Origin: an uncultured Lachnospiraceae bacterium
GTDB lineage: Bacteria; Bacillota; Clostridia; Lachnospirales; Lachnospiraceae
Direction: 5' to 3'
Assembly: GCA_945492935.1 (NCBI GenBank)
Contig: CALYVE010000005.1
Coordinates: forward strand, 1-22,628
Length of the DNA: 22,628 nucleotides
Each line of letters starts with the position of its first letter. Positions within the stretch are counted from its first letter, which is position 1. The notes under the pieces are model-generated. The model was given only the letters and a program-made list of their open reading frames with translations, searched no databases and was not told the origin of the DNA. Shown here piece after piece: positions 16,538 through 22,628 of this stretch. The translations under genes were made by a program, and so were the position numbers.

Positions 16538-17283
16538 AGGAATTACTTGAAGGTGTAAAGGCTGGGGAATTGTCTGTTGACGAAGCAATGTTACAATTAA
16601 AAATGGAACCGTTCGCGGATATCGATTTCGCAAAGATTGATACGCATCGCAAATTGCGGCAGGGAGCTGCAGAGGTCATTTACGGTGCGGGGAAGACACC
16701 GGAACAAATGATTCATATTGTCGATGCAATGAAACAAAACGGCCAGGAAACGATTTTGATTACACGTCTTTTGAAGGATGCCGCAGAGACTGTTGCAAAG
16801 TCACATGCACTTACCTATTACGAGCAGGCAAAGCTTGCTGTTATCGGAAAACCAATAGCAAAATCAGGCATGGGAACAATTGTGGTTGCAACAGGCGGAA
16901 CAAGTGATATTCCGGTTGCGGAGGAGGCTGCTATCACAGCGGAGACACTCGGAAATGAGGTCGTACGTCTTTATGATGTCGGGGTTGCGGGGATTCATCG
17001 TCTGATGGCACATATGGAGGAAATAATGAATGCCTCTGTGATCATTGCGATTGCGGGAATGGAAGGAGCGCTGGCGAGTGTCATTGGCGGACTTGCGGAT
17101 TGTCCCATTATTGCAGTACCTACAAGCGTTGGTTATGGTGCATCCTTTGAAGGTCTGTCGGCACTTTTGTCGATGTTAAATTCGTGTGCAAGCGGCGTGA
17201 GTGTTGTCAATATTGACAACGGCTTTGGCGCAGGTTTTTTGGCGAGTCGTATCAATCATATGACACCGAAAACAGGCAGTTAG
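16528..17283 (+). CDS. larB: pyridinium-3,5-biscarboxylic acid mononucleotide synthase LarB
   Basis: 251 aa. LarB carboxylates and hydrolyses nicotinic acid adenine dinucleotide in the first step of NPN cofactor synthesis. The C-terminal half (about 110-245) is a PurE/AIR-carboxylase-like domain with GTSDIPVAEEA, YDVGVAGIHRL and PTSVGYGASF. The MLNSCASGVSVVNIDNGFGAG segment carries Cys220, equivalent to the catalytic cysteine of the L. plantarum enzyme. Length is typical. GGAGG (16513-16517) lies ten bases before the ATG, inside the end of larE, and the two genes overlap by ten bases, so translation is coupled. larC follows 12 bases after the stop. Confidence 0.95.
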   Translation: MDIKELLEGVKAGELSVDEAMLQLKMEPFADIDFAKIDTHRKLRQGAAEVIYGAGKTPEQMIHIVDAMKQNGQETILITRLLKDAAETVAKSHALTYYEQAKLAVIGKPIAKSGMGTIVVATGGTSDIPVAEEAAITAETLGNEVVRLYDVGVAGIHRLMAHMEEIMNASVIIAIAGMEGALASVIGGLADCPIIAVPTSVGYGASFEGLSALLSMLNSCASGVSVVNIDNGFGAGFLASRINHMTPKTGS

Positions 17284-17295
17284 CAGGAGGAAAAT

Positions 17296-18624
17296 ATGAA
17301 AACATTGTATATTGATTGTGGAATGGGTGCAGCAGGAGATATGCTATCGGCTGCGTTACTTGAACTATTTGAGGATAAAGAAAATGTAATGAAAAGGCTG
17401 AATGCCATTGGAATACCTTCGGTGACATATACGTATGAAACGGTGGCAAAATGCGGGATTATGGGAACGCAGATGCATGTACTTGTCGATGGCGTGGAGG
17501 AAGGAGAACATGCACATGGAGAACATGTACATGGCGATCATGAAAACGAAGAATACGTCCATGGAGAACATGCACACGAAGAACATGTCCATGGGGAGCA
17601 TGAACACGAAAAACATGTCCATGGGGAGCATGAACACGAAAAACATGTCCATGGGGAGCAAGCACACGAAGAACATGCACGTGGAGAACATGTACATACA
17701 AGTATGACGGATGTTACGCGTATTATTCAGTCTTTGAATGCTTCTGCATTTGTGAAGGAACATGCCGTTGCCGTTTATCGGTTGATCGCAGAGGCAGAAG
17801 GACATGCGCACGGAAAAACCGTGAATGAAATTCATTTCCATGAGGTTGGGACAATGGATGCAATTGCGGATGTTGTGGCAGTTTGTTACTTGCTGGAACA
17901 GCTTGCACCTGAGCGAATTATTGCCTCGTCGATTCATGTAGGAAGCGGTCATGTACATTGTGCACATGGTGTTTTGCCGGTTCCGGCACCGGCGACAGCA
18001 TTTTTGTTAAAGGGTGTTCCGATGTACGGGGGAGAAATAAAAAGCGAGCTTTGTACACCAACCGGAGCAGCACTTTTAAAGCATTTTGTTCAGCTGTTTG
18101 GTGACATGCCGGTCATTACAGCGAAGGCTGTTGGTTATGGTATGGGTAAGAAGGATTTTGAAAAGGCAAATTGTGTGCGTGTCATACTCGGAGAGACAGA
18201 GAAAACAGAAGGTACAGAAGATTTTGTTGTGGAGCTTACATGTAATTTGGATGATATGACACCCGAAGCAATCGGCTTTGCAATGGATATCCTACTGGAG
18301 AGCGGAGCACTTGATGTATTTACAACGGCAATCGGTATGAAGAAAAATCGTCCGGGAGTCACGCTTTCGGTTCTTAGTAAATCGGAGGATGAGGCGAACA
18401 TGCGAGACTTAATTTTCAAGCATACAACAACGATTGGCATTCGTGTGGAAAAATGTAAGCGTTACACGCTTCGTCGTAAGATTGTTACCGAGCAGACAAA
18501 ATATGGTCCTGTTCGCAAAAAAATCACGAGTGGCTATGATGTCACCCGTGAGAAATATGAATATGAAGATCTTGCAAAAATAGCAAAGGAAAATCAGGTT
18601 TCTATTCAGGAGTTGCAATTGTAG
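17296..18624 (+). CDS. larC: nickel insertion protein LarC (His-rich)
   Basis: 442 aa. LarC is the CTP-dependent cyclometallase that inserts nickel into the dithio-nucleotide to finish the NPN cofactor. The family N-terminus MKTLYIDCGMGAAGDM is intact, as are the VNEIHFHEVG (about 177-186) and VELTCNLDDMTPEAIGF (about 313-329) regions and the basic C-terminus with RRKIVTEQTKYGPVR. The reading frame is continuous, unlike the L. plantarum gene that needs a programmed frameshift between larC1 and larC2. Residues 71-134 form a strongly His-rich insertion (22 His in 64 residues), likely a nickel store or delivery segment, encoded by tandem 30-bp repeats. AGGAGG precedes the ATG. The 3' end overlaps the convergent membrane-protein gene by 23 bases. 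Confidence 0.95.
   Translation: MKTLYIDCGMGAAGDMLSAALLELFEDKENVMKRLNAIGIPSVTYTYETVAKCGIMGTQMHVLVDGVEEGEHAHGEHVHGDHENEEYVHGEHAHEEHVHGEHEHEKHVHGEHEHEKHVHGEQAHEEHARGEHVHTSMTDVTRIIQSLNASAFVKEHAVAVYRLIAEAEGHAHGKTVNEIHFHEVGTMDAIADVVAVCYLLEQLAPERIIASSIHVGSGHVHCAHGVLPVPAPATAFLLKGVPMYGGEIKSELCTPTGAALLKHFVQLFGDMPVITAKAVGYGMGKKDFEKANCVRVILGETEKTEGTEDFVVELTCNLDDMTPEAIGFAMDILLESGALDVFTTAIGMKKNRPGVTLSVLSKSEDEANMRDLIFKHTTTIGIRVEKCKRYTLRRKIVTEQTKYGPVRKKITSGYDVTREKYEYEDLAKIAKENQVSIQELQL
17506..17700 (+). repeat. 30-bp tandem repeat encoding a His-rich decapeptide
   Basis: About six and a half in-frame 30-bp units encode variants of EHVHGEHEHE. Units at 17581-17610 and 17611-17640 are nearly identical at the DNA level and 17641-17670 shares the first 20 bases, while flanking units have diverged. 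That pattern fits recent unit duplication or homogenisation in the middle of the array. Confidence 0.88.
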
Positions 18625-19423
18625 AAGGAATATCGGATTCGGTCCCGTTTGCAGGAAAAGGAATGACGTCGGCAACGGCGTCTTCTTTTTTTGGATCTTC
18701 CATGCCAAAGGCTTCAAAGAATGCTTCGGCGAGCTGTTCATCCGATGGCATCTGTGATGCTTCATCCGCTGAAATATCAGAGGTTGTTTGTTGTTCTTCC
18801 GTCGCCGGAGCAACGTCTGAGATATCCCGATTGCTGGAAGAACTTTCGTCCGGGAACAAATCCAGATTTGCACCGGTCGCATTTGCAAGGGTTGCATCTC
18901 CGGTAATCGAAAAATCATCGACAGAAGGTGTTGCATCAACCACAGGTGTGACAACAGGCATTGTCTCAAGCTTACTCTTGATTGCCGCAAGCTCAGCAGA
19001 GAGATTTTCGATGGAGGCAAGTATGGCGTCATTGTTTGACTGGTTGTATTTGATAATAACCTTCATCGCTTTGTTGATTGAGGCGGCAACAAGCTCATTC
19101 GTGTCGGATTCGTTACGCTTACGAATCTGAACATACATTGCCTTAAGCAGGCGGAGTACATCGTCTTCATTGCCGTTATTTTGGAGCTTAATAAGATTTT
19201 GAGCAATCGTGTCGCTAATAAAGTTGCGAAGCTTCGATTCTTTGTCATTTTTCAGACTGATGTATGTAAGCAAAAGCACATACAAGGAAGAGACAACAAG
19301 CAAGGATGCAACAATTACATAAACAGCCTCATCACGATATTCTAAAATGCAATATATCCAAGCTAACACAGTTGTAACTGTAATCATTCCGACTGTTACA
19401 AGTCTTTTGTATAAGCGTTCCAT
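18602..19423 (-). CDS. two-TM protein with long acidic tail, partner of Card1-like gene
   Basis: 273 aa, family not recognised. Two transmembrane segments are clear (about 9-28 and 33-56) with a short loop, so both ends probably face the cytoplasm. Residues about 60-155 are helical, with a possible coiled coil near 125-153. The rest, about 120 residues, is a low-complexity acidic tail rich in Ser, Thr, Asp, Glu, Ala and Pro, with FFEAFGM as its one hydrophobic patch. AGGAGGG lies eight bases before the start. The gene begins 18 bases after the Card1-like gene and is almost certainly co-transcribed with it. Its last 23 coding bases overlap larC tail to tail, and its tail region also holds the lar terminator on the other strand. 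Confidence 0.78.
   Translation of the reverse strand: MERLYKRLVTVGMITVTTVLAWIYCILEYRDEAVYVIVASLLVVSSLYVLLLTYISLKNDKESKLRNFISDTIAQNLIKLQNNGNEDDVLRLLKAMYVQIRKRNESDTNELVAASINKAMKVIIKYNQSNNDAILASIENLSAELAAIKSKLETMPVVTPVVDATPSVDDFSITGDATLANATGANLDLFPDESSSSNRDISDVAPATEEQQTTSDISADEASQMPSDEQLAEAFFEAFGMEDPKKEDAVADVIPFPANGTESDIPSTIATPE
18665..18692 (+). terminator. intrinsic terminator of the lar operon
   Basis: A 7-bp stem (GACGTCG with CGGCGTC, one T:G wobble) closed by a GCAA loop is followed directly by TTCTTTTTTT (18683-18692). It lies about 40 bases after the larC stop and within the coding sequence of the convergent gene, where it reads as codons for a KKEDAVADV segment. In the opposite direction no T-run follows, so it should act on plus-strand transcripts only. 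Confidence 0.8.
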
Positions 19424-19441
19424 CTAAATTACCCTCCTGAA

Positions 19442-20629
19442 TTAAATTCGCTTCAGGTGACTGAGCAGCTGCTCGTCGCTCATGCGAAAAACATCATCAA
19501 TTATCCATATATGCATATCTCTGGCACGCTGTCTGAAATACATTGTGCCTGTGGTCTGATCCAGGGCCGGACCGATAATCAATGCTTTGCGTGCGTATTT
19601 GCCGCCAAATTTACGAGATACGGTCTCTAATTCATGAAGTGCAAGTCCGCCAACCTTACCATTTTTGCAGGAAATAAAAATCGGACAAACATTCTTCATC
19701 AAAATAACATCTATTTCATTCATTGTGTCATATCCCGGGTTGTTGATATCGTGAATTTCACCATCCCAGTCAATATGGGCACCAATGACTGCATCCGAAA
19801 ACAGATAGCCATCTCGAGTCGCCACCTCATAGACATGGAGCTCTAAAATATTACCTGCTTTGCTTATGATTTTACGAATGGAATTGTTCTTAAAACGGAA
19901 GGAAATGAGCTTGCCGTGCTCGCTGTAATCCTTAAGCATGCCTTCTTCCCGGAGTGCCTGAACGAGTGCGAAAGCATCTCCAAGCGGACCGCGATAGACA
20001 TCGACGAAGCCTTCGCGAATGCGTGGTGCGTTTTTTTGGAGTTCATCCAGAATACCGCAATATTTGTTCCAGTTCTTTTTGAATTTGCGACAGATATCCC
20101 ACATGATACGAATGTCAGAACAAAAACTGTCTGTAAAATGCCAGTCACAAAAGCTTCCGGTCTGGTCGGTAAGAAGACCACCATGTAAAATAATATCTTC
20201 GTCAATGGAGATATTAAAATGATAATCAGACGTATTTACGGACTGGCCGCGAATATCGATTTCTTTACCGGTGAAAGGATCAATACGAAGTTTACTGATA
20301 TCATAACGTGCGGCAATACAGCCAAGCGCAATTAATATAAGCTCGCTGCCGCCGGTCAGCTCGAAACGGACACCGGGATTGTCGCGAATAATGTTAGACA
20401 GCAATTCTATGGCGCCATCTAAGTCGTCTTTCGGAACCTCGATAAATTCAAGCTCCGTCCCGACGCATTTGCTATCGCGAAAATGCTTGATATCATGGAT
20501 TTTTTTTGTGATCATATTGTCCTTGTGACCAAGAAAAATGATCTTCTCGGGACGATATTTTATCATGGCCATAACATTTTCGATTGGCTCTTCTGAATAA
20601 AATTCGACTAACACTTTAACCCGTTCCAT
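19442..20629 (-). CDS. Card1/Can2-like (DUF1887) CARF-nuclease protein
   Basis: 395 aa. The N-terminal half looks like a CARF-type Rossmann domain: strand KVLVEFYS (5-12), KIIFLGH (29-35), and the ligand-loop-like ELTGGSELILIALG (90-103). The C-terminal half carries a PD-(D/E)xK nuclease pattern: GNILELHVYE (259-268, Glu263), NEIDVIL (304-310, Asp307) and FISCKNGK (318-325, Lys322). This combination is that of Card1/Can2 enzymes, nucleases switched on by cyclic oligoadenylates in type III CRISPR systems, and of the related DUF1887 family. No CRISPR array or cas gene is near. Its trigger may therefore be a distant CRISPR locus, another signalling nucleotide, or something else. It has its own promoter and is followed by the two-TM protein. 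Catalytic residues look intact. Confidence 0.82.
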   Translation of the reverse strand: MERVKVLVEFYSEEPIENVMAMIKYRPEKIIFLGHKDNMITKKIHDIKHFRDSKCVGTELEFIEVPKDDLDGAIELLSNIIRDNPGVRFELTGGSELILIALGCIAARYDISKLRIDPFTGKEIDIRGQSVNTSDYHFNISIDEDIILHGGLLTDQTGSFCDWHFTDSFCSDIRIMWDICRKFKKNWNKYCGILDELQKNAPRIREGFVDVYRGPLGDAFALVQALREEGMLKDYSEHGKLISFRFKNNSIRKIISKAGNILELHVYEVATRDGYLFSDAVIGAHIDWDGEIHDINNPGYDTMNEIDVILMKNVCPIFISCKNGKVGGLALHELETVSRKFGGKYARKALIIGPALDQTTGTMYFRQRARDMHIWIIDDVFRMSDEQLLSHLKRI

Positions 20630-20674
20630 AAGTACCCCGCTCTTTGAAGAAAAATTACCATTTACTTATCCTAT

Positions 20675-20703
20675 ATTATACATTTTTCGGCTTATTCTTG
20701 CAA
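20675..20703 (-). promoter_or_regulatory. strong sigma-A promoter of the Card1-like operon
   Basis: Reading the minus strand, TTGCAA (20698-20703) and TATAAT (20675-20680) are separated by exactly 17 bases. The start would be near 20668, giving a leader of about 40 bases before the ATG. The -35 sits inside the palindrome TTCTTGCAAGAA, which may be an operator. It begins about 15 bases after the stop of the S8 protease gene. Confidence 0.8.
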
Positions 20704-20717
20704 GAAAAAAGCATCGT

Positions 20718-22463
20718 TTATATGTTGGAACGGAACTGGTCAAACGTTTCGATTAAATCAAGTATTCCGAATCCGAATTCGCGGTTTGGAGACGTTCTGT
20801 TTTGCGGCATTTTGGCACCTCGAATCAGATATTCGCGAAGGATGGTTGTGTTAACACTTGTATTATTTCCGCGTACAATAAACCATTCTAAAAGAAGTGC
20901 AGCTGCACCGGTTGTAATGGCGGCTGCAACACTTGTTCCGGTATAACGGGTAAAAAGTGTCCGGTTTTGGGTGCATGGTGAAAAGGCACCGAATACATTT
21001 ACAGCAGGGGCAGCAAGGTCCGGCTTGATTCGCAGAAGGCGCGTATAACCACGCCCTGAATTTTGATATATGGAATTGTTTGTATGGTTGTAACCGGCTA
21101 CCGTAATCGTCCCATTGCCGTTGCCGGGTGAGGTTACTGTAATGTTTGGATCCGGTGACACAAAGGTTACCGGATTTTGCAAAAATGTATGGACCGGAAG
21201 CCAGGCATCGATTGTTTTTTTGTGTGTTACTTCGATTGTCCAAATGCCTTCGGCAGCATTATCGAAACGCAAAAAAAACATGGGACTGCCCGTGAGTATA
21301 TTTGTCGGGACGGCTTCGACATAAAGACTCGTCTGCTCGAATAAAAAAGAAAAGGATGCATTTCCCGGACGTAAATATGGAATTTGCGAAAATCGTTCGC
21401 CGGACGGAGATACGACGGAAAGACGGGGAAGATCCGGGGAAAATCCCCAGATTTCCATTGAAAAGTTCGTTTGCATATCGTTTTCCTGTTCGACATTCAC
21501 CTCGATTGGCGTTATGGTATTTGAAGGAGGAATAGATGAAAAATCGCTTTTCGGAGGGATTGCCTTTCGAAAATGATTTTGATAACCGAGCTCATTTCCG
21601 GCTGCACTTACGAGACATACGCCTCGCAGATAGGAAAGCGTTGTCAGATATTGTTCCAAAACCGTACTTTGGTCGTGGTCTCCCTGATTCGTACCAAGGG
21701 CAAGGCAGATTGCAATTGGCTTGCCAAGTTCCTTTGCTTTTTGAAGTAAAAAATCGATGCCGAGCATAATATCATCTTCGCTAAAGCATTCGACATCTTT
21801 GTCGATTCCATAGAATTCCCGCAGATTTTGTTTTGCCTGTTTGAGCTTTACCGCTAAAATTGTTGCGTCCGGTGCCATGCTTGAAAATGGAACGGAAGGA
21901 TCTTCGCTTCCCGCACAGACAGAGGCCAAAAAGGTTCCGTGTGAATTATCCTGCGACATATTTGGAACAAGAGGAGCGGAGTTTGAAATGGCGGCGTTAA
22001 TCTGTGTTCTGTTAAAGACTGCGCCATATCCATACCTTGTATCTGAAACTTCGAATCCGGTTGCGGTCTGATCCCAAATCGCTTCGATTCTGGTTGTTCC
22101 CTGTTTTGTCTGAAAGATTGGATTAAAAATATCGATGCCCGTGTCAACAAAACCGACTAATACATCTTTTCCGGTCAGAGAAAGTCCGGAAAGTGTTTGT
22201 ACGCGCAAGGCACCGGTGGCGGCAATGGCACTTTCGTCCATCAACGCATAGCATTTTGGATAAATTGCATTTCGGTATTGTAAAAGCGGTGAATTATCCA
22301 TGGATTGAATGTTTTTATAGGCAATCAGAAACTGTGTATTTATGATGGTTGTACATTCCGGATTTAATAGATTTTCTACACTGGACAAATCATTGTTATA
22401 TCGGACAAGAAAACTGATATATTGCTCGGAAGTTGCATATTTGTTGCAAAAATTTGCATTCAT
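20718..22463 (-). CDS. subtilisin-like S8 family serine protease (Csp-like)
   Basis: 581 aa. The catalytic triad is intact: Asp107 in GFVDTGID, His175 in NSHGTFLA and Ser511 in YTGTSVAAA, with the oxyanion Asn290 in SAAGNELG. Residues 1-90 resemble the short propeptide of Clostridia Csp-type subtilisins. Between Asn290 and Ser511 there is a beta-rich insertion (about 315-435), the position of the jelly-roll domain in CspB. There is no signal peptide, lipobox or cell-wall anchor, so it acts inside the cell or in spores, or leaves by an unknown route. Lachnospiraceae often carry such proteases; a role in spore germination is possible but unproven. No clear terminator separates it from the Card1-like promoter. 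Confidence 0.88.
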   Translation of the reverse strand: MNANFCNKYATSEQYISFLVRYNNDLSSVENLLNPECTTIINTQFLIAYKNIQSMDNSPLLQYRNAIYPKCYALMDESAIAATGALRVQTLSGLSLTGKDVLVGFVDTGIDIFNPIFQTKQGTTRIEAIWDQTATGFEVSDTRYGYGAVFNRTQINAAISNSAPLVPNMSQDNSHGTFLASVCAGSEDPSVPFSSMAPDATILAVKLKQAKQNLREFYGIDKDVECFSEDDIMLGIDFLLQKAKELGKPIAICLALGTNQGDHDQSTVLEQYLTTLSYLRGVCLVSAAGNELGYQNHFRKAIPPKSDFSSIPPSNTITPIEVNVEQENDMQTNFSMEIWGFSPDLPRLSVVSPSGERFSQIPYLRPGNASFSFLFEQTSLYVEAVPTNILTGSPMFFLRFDNAAEGIWTIEVTHKKTIDAWLPVHTFLQNPVTFVSPDPNITVTSPGNGNGTITVAGYNHTNNSIYQNSGRGYTRLLRIKPDLAAPAVNVFGAFSPCTQNRTLFTRYTGTSVAAAITTGAAALLLEWFIVRGNNTSVNTTILREYLIRGAKMPQNRTSPNREFGFGILDLIETFDQFRSNI

Positions 22464-22529
22464 AGGACATCCTCATAATTCCGTCTGTTAAATGATTATG
22501 AAGAGTGCGTGGAAAAGATACATTTTTTC

Positions 22530-22558
22530 TTGATAATCGCCATAAAATGAAGTATTAT
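22530..22558 (+). promoter_or_regulatory. sigma-A promoter of the right-edge gene
   Basis: TTGATA (22530-22535) and TATTAT (22553-22558) are separated by 17 bases. The start would be near 22565, about 45 bases before the ATG at 22611. Confidence 0.7.
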
Positions 22559-22585
22559 TAACGTATATTTTTATGTTAGTAATAC
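22552..22585. promoter_or_regulatory. inverted repeat over the -10 box and transcript start
   Basis: Arms GTATTATTAAC (22552-22562) and GTTAGTAATAC (22575-22585) match over 11 positions with one wobble-type mismatch and a 12-base spacer. The arm centres are 23 bp apart, about two helical turns, as expected for a dimeric repressor. The left arm covers the -10 box. Confidence 0.5.
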
Positions 22586-22610
22586 ATACACAATTTGATG
22601 GAGGTAAACA

Positions 22611-22628
22611 ATGATTTGTACAAACTGT
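22611..22628 (+). CDS. start of an unknown gene, possible zinc ribbon (partial)
   Basis: Only six codons (MICTNC) are in the window before it ends. GGAGG (22600-22604) lies six bases upstream and a good promoter precedes it, so the start is convincing. A CxxC at the very N-terminus is common in zinc-ribbon proteins, but nothing more can be said. Confidence 0.55.

Noticed and set aside
17506..17700. CRISPR array
   Set aside because: The units are contiguous 30-bp coding repeats with no unique spacers.
17365..17967. Long open frames on both strands across the His-rich repeat (for example about 200 codons on the minus strand)
   Set aside because: They come from the 30-bp periodicity, which keeps several frames free of stops. 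None has a ribosome binding site or family-like sequence, and larC explains the region.
18665..18692. Bidirectional terminator serving both convergent operons
   Set aside because: On the minus strand the hairpin is followed by ATTCC, not a T-run, and it lies inside that gene.
20692..20720. Intrinsic terminator for the S8 protease gene
   Set aside because: The palindrome has essentially no loop, and no T-run follows it on the minus strand; the T-run precedes it.

Overview
The window looks like a stretch of chromosome from a low-to-moderate GC Gram-positive anaerobe of the class Clostridia, most likely family Lachnospiraceae. The reasons are strong AGGAGG-type ribosome binding sites, sigma-A-like promoters, the gdpP-rplI-dnaB order typical of Firmicutes, and an operon resembling the DUF5717/DUF5716 pair that I associate with Lachnospiraceae. 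The family assignment is inference from remembered relatives, not a search. The window is densely coding. The longest gene-free stretch is 1067-1277, a divergent promoter region. I see no tRNA, rRNA, insertion sequence or CRISPR array.

Left block (17-8238). A PLP-dependent aminotransferase on the minus strand diverges from a four-gene plus-strand operon. That operon encodes a 1188-aa protein of beta-sandwich plus alpha-solenoid type (DUF5717-like), an Hsp70/actin-fold protein with a degenerate phosphate-2 loop (DUF5716-like), a 277-aa helical/TPR-like protein, and a 429-aa coiled-coil protein with two membrane segments. Genes 2-3 and 3-4 overlap by one base (TAATG), so the set is probably made in fixed proportion. 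This is the best candidate for an undescribed system: a membrane-tethered, Hsp70-like assembly.

Housekeeping block (8268-14900). valS (valyl-tRNA synthetase, no T-box leader), gdpP (c-di-AMP phosphodiesterase), rplI (ribosomal protein L9) and dnaB (replicative helicase), all on the plus strand and probably co-transcribed. A wobble-containing inverted repeat lies between valS and gdpP.

Nickel-cofactor block (14926-18624). Two small membrane proteins of unknown function are followed by larE, larB and larC, the complete biosynthetic set for the nickel-pincer nucleotide cofactor. No larA-like enzyme is present here, so the client lies elsewhere. LarC carries a His-rich insertion built from 30-bp tandem repeats. 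A hairpin-forming intergenic stretch precedes larE. The likely intrinsic terminator of the lar operon lies inside the coding sequence of the convergent gene, which also overlaps the larC stop by 23 bases.

Minus-strand block (18602-22463). A Card1/Can2-like (DUF1887) CARF-nuclease protein, expressed from a near-consensus promoter, is followed 18 bp later by a two-TM protein with a long acidic tail. No CRISPR locus is visible. Upstream is a subtilisin-family (S8) serine protease with an intact catalytic triad and no signal peptide. At the right edge a divergent promoter with an inverted repeat drives a gene of which only six codons (MICTNC, probably a zinc-ribbon start) are in the window.
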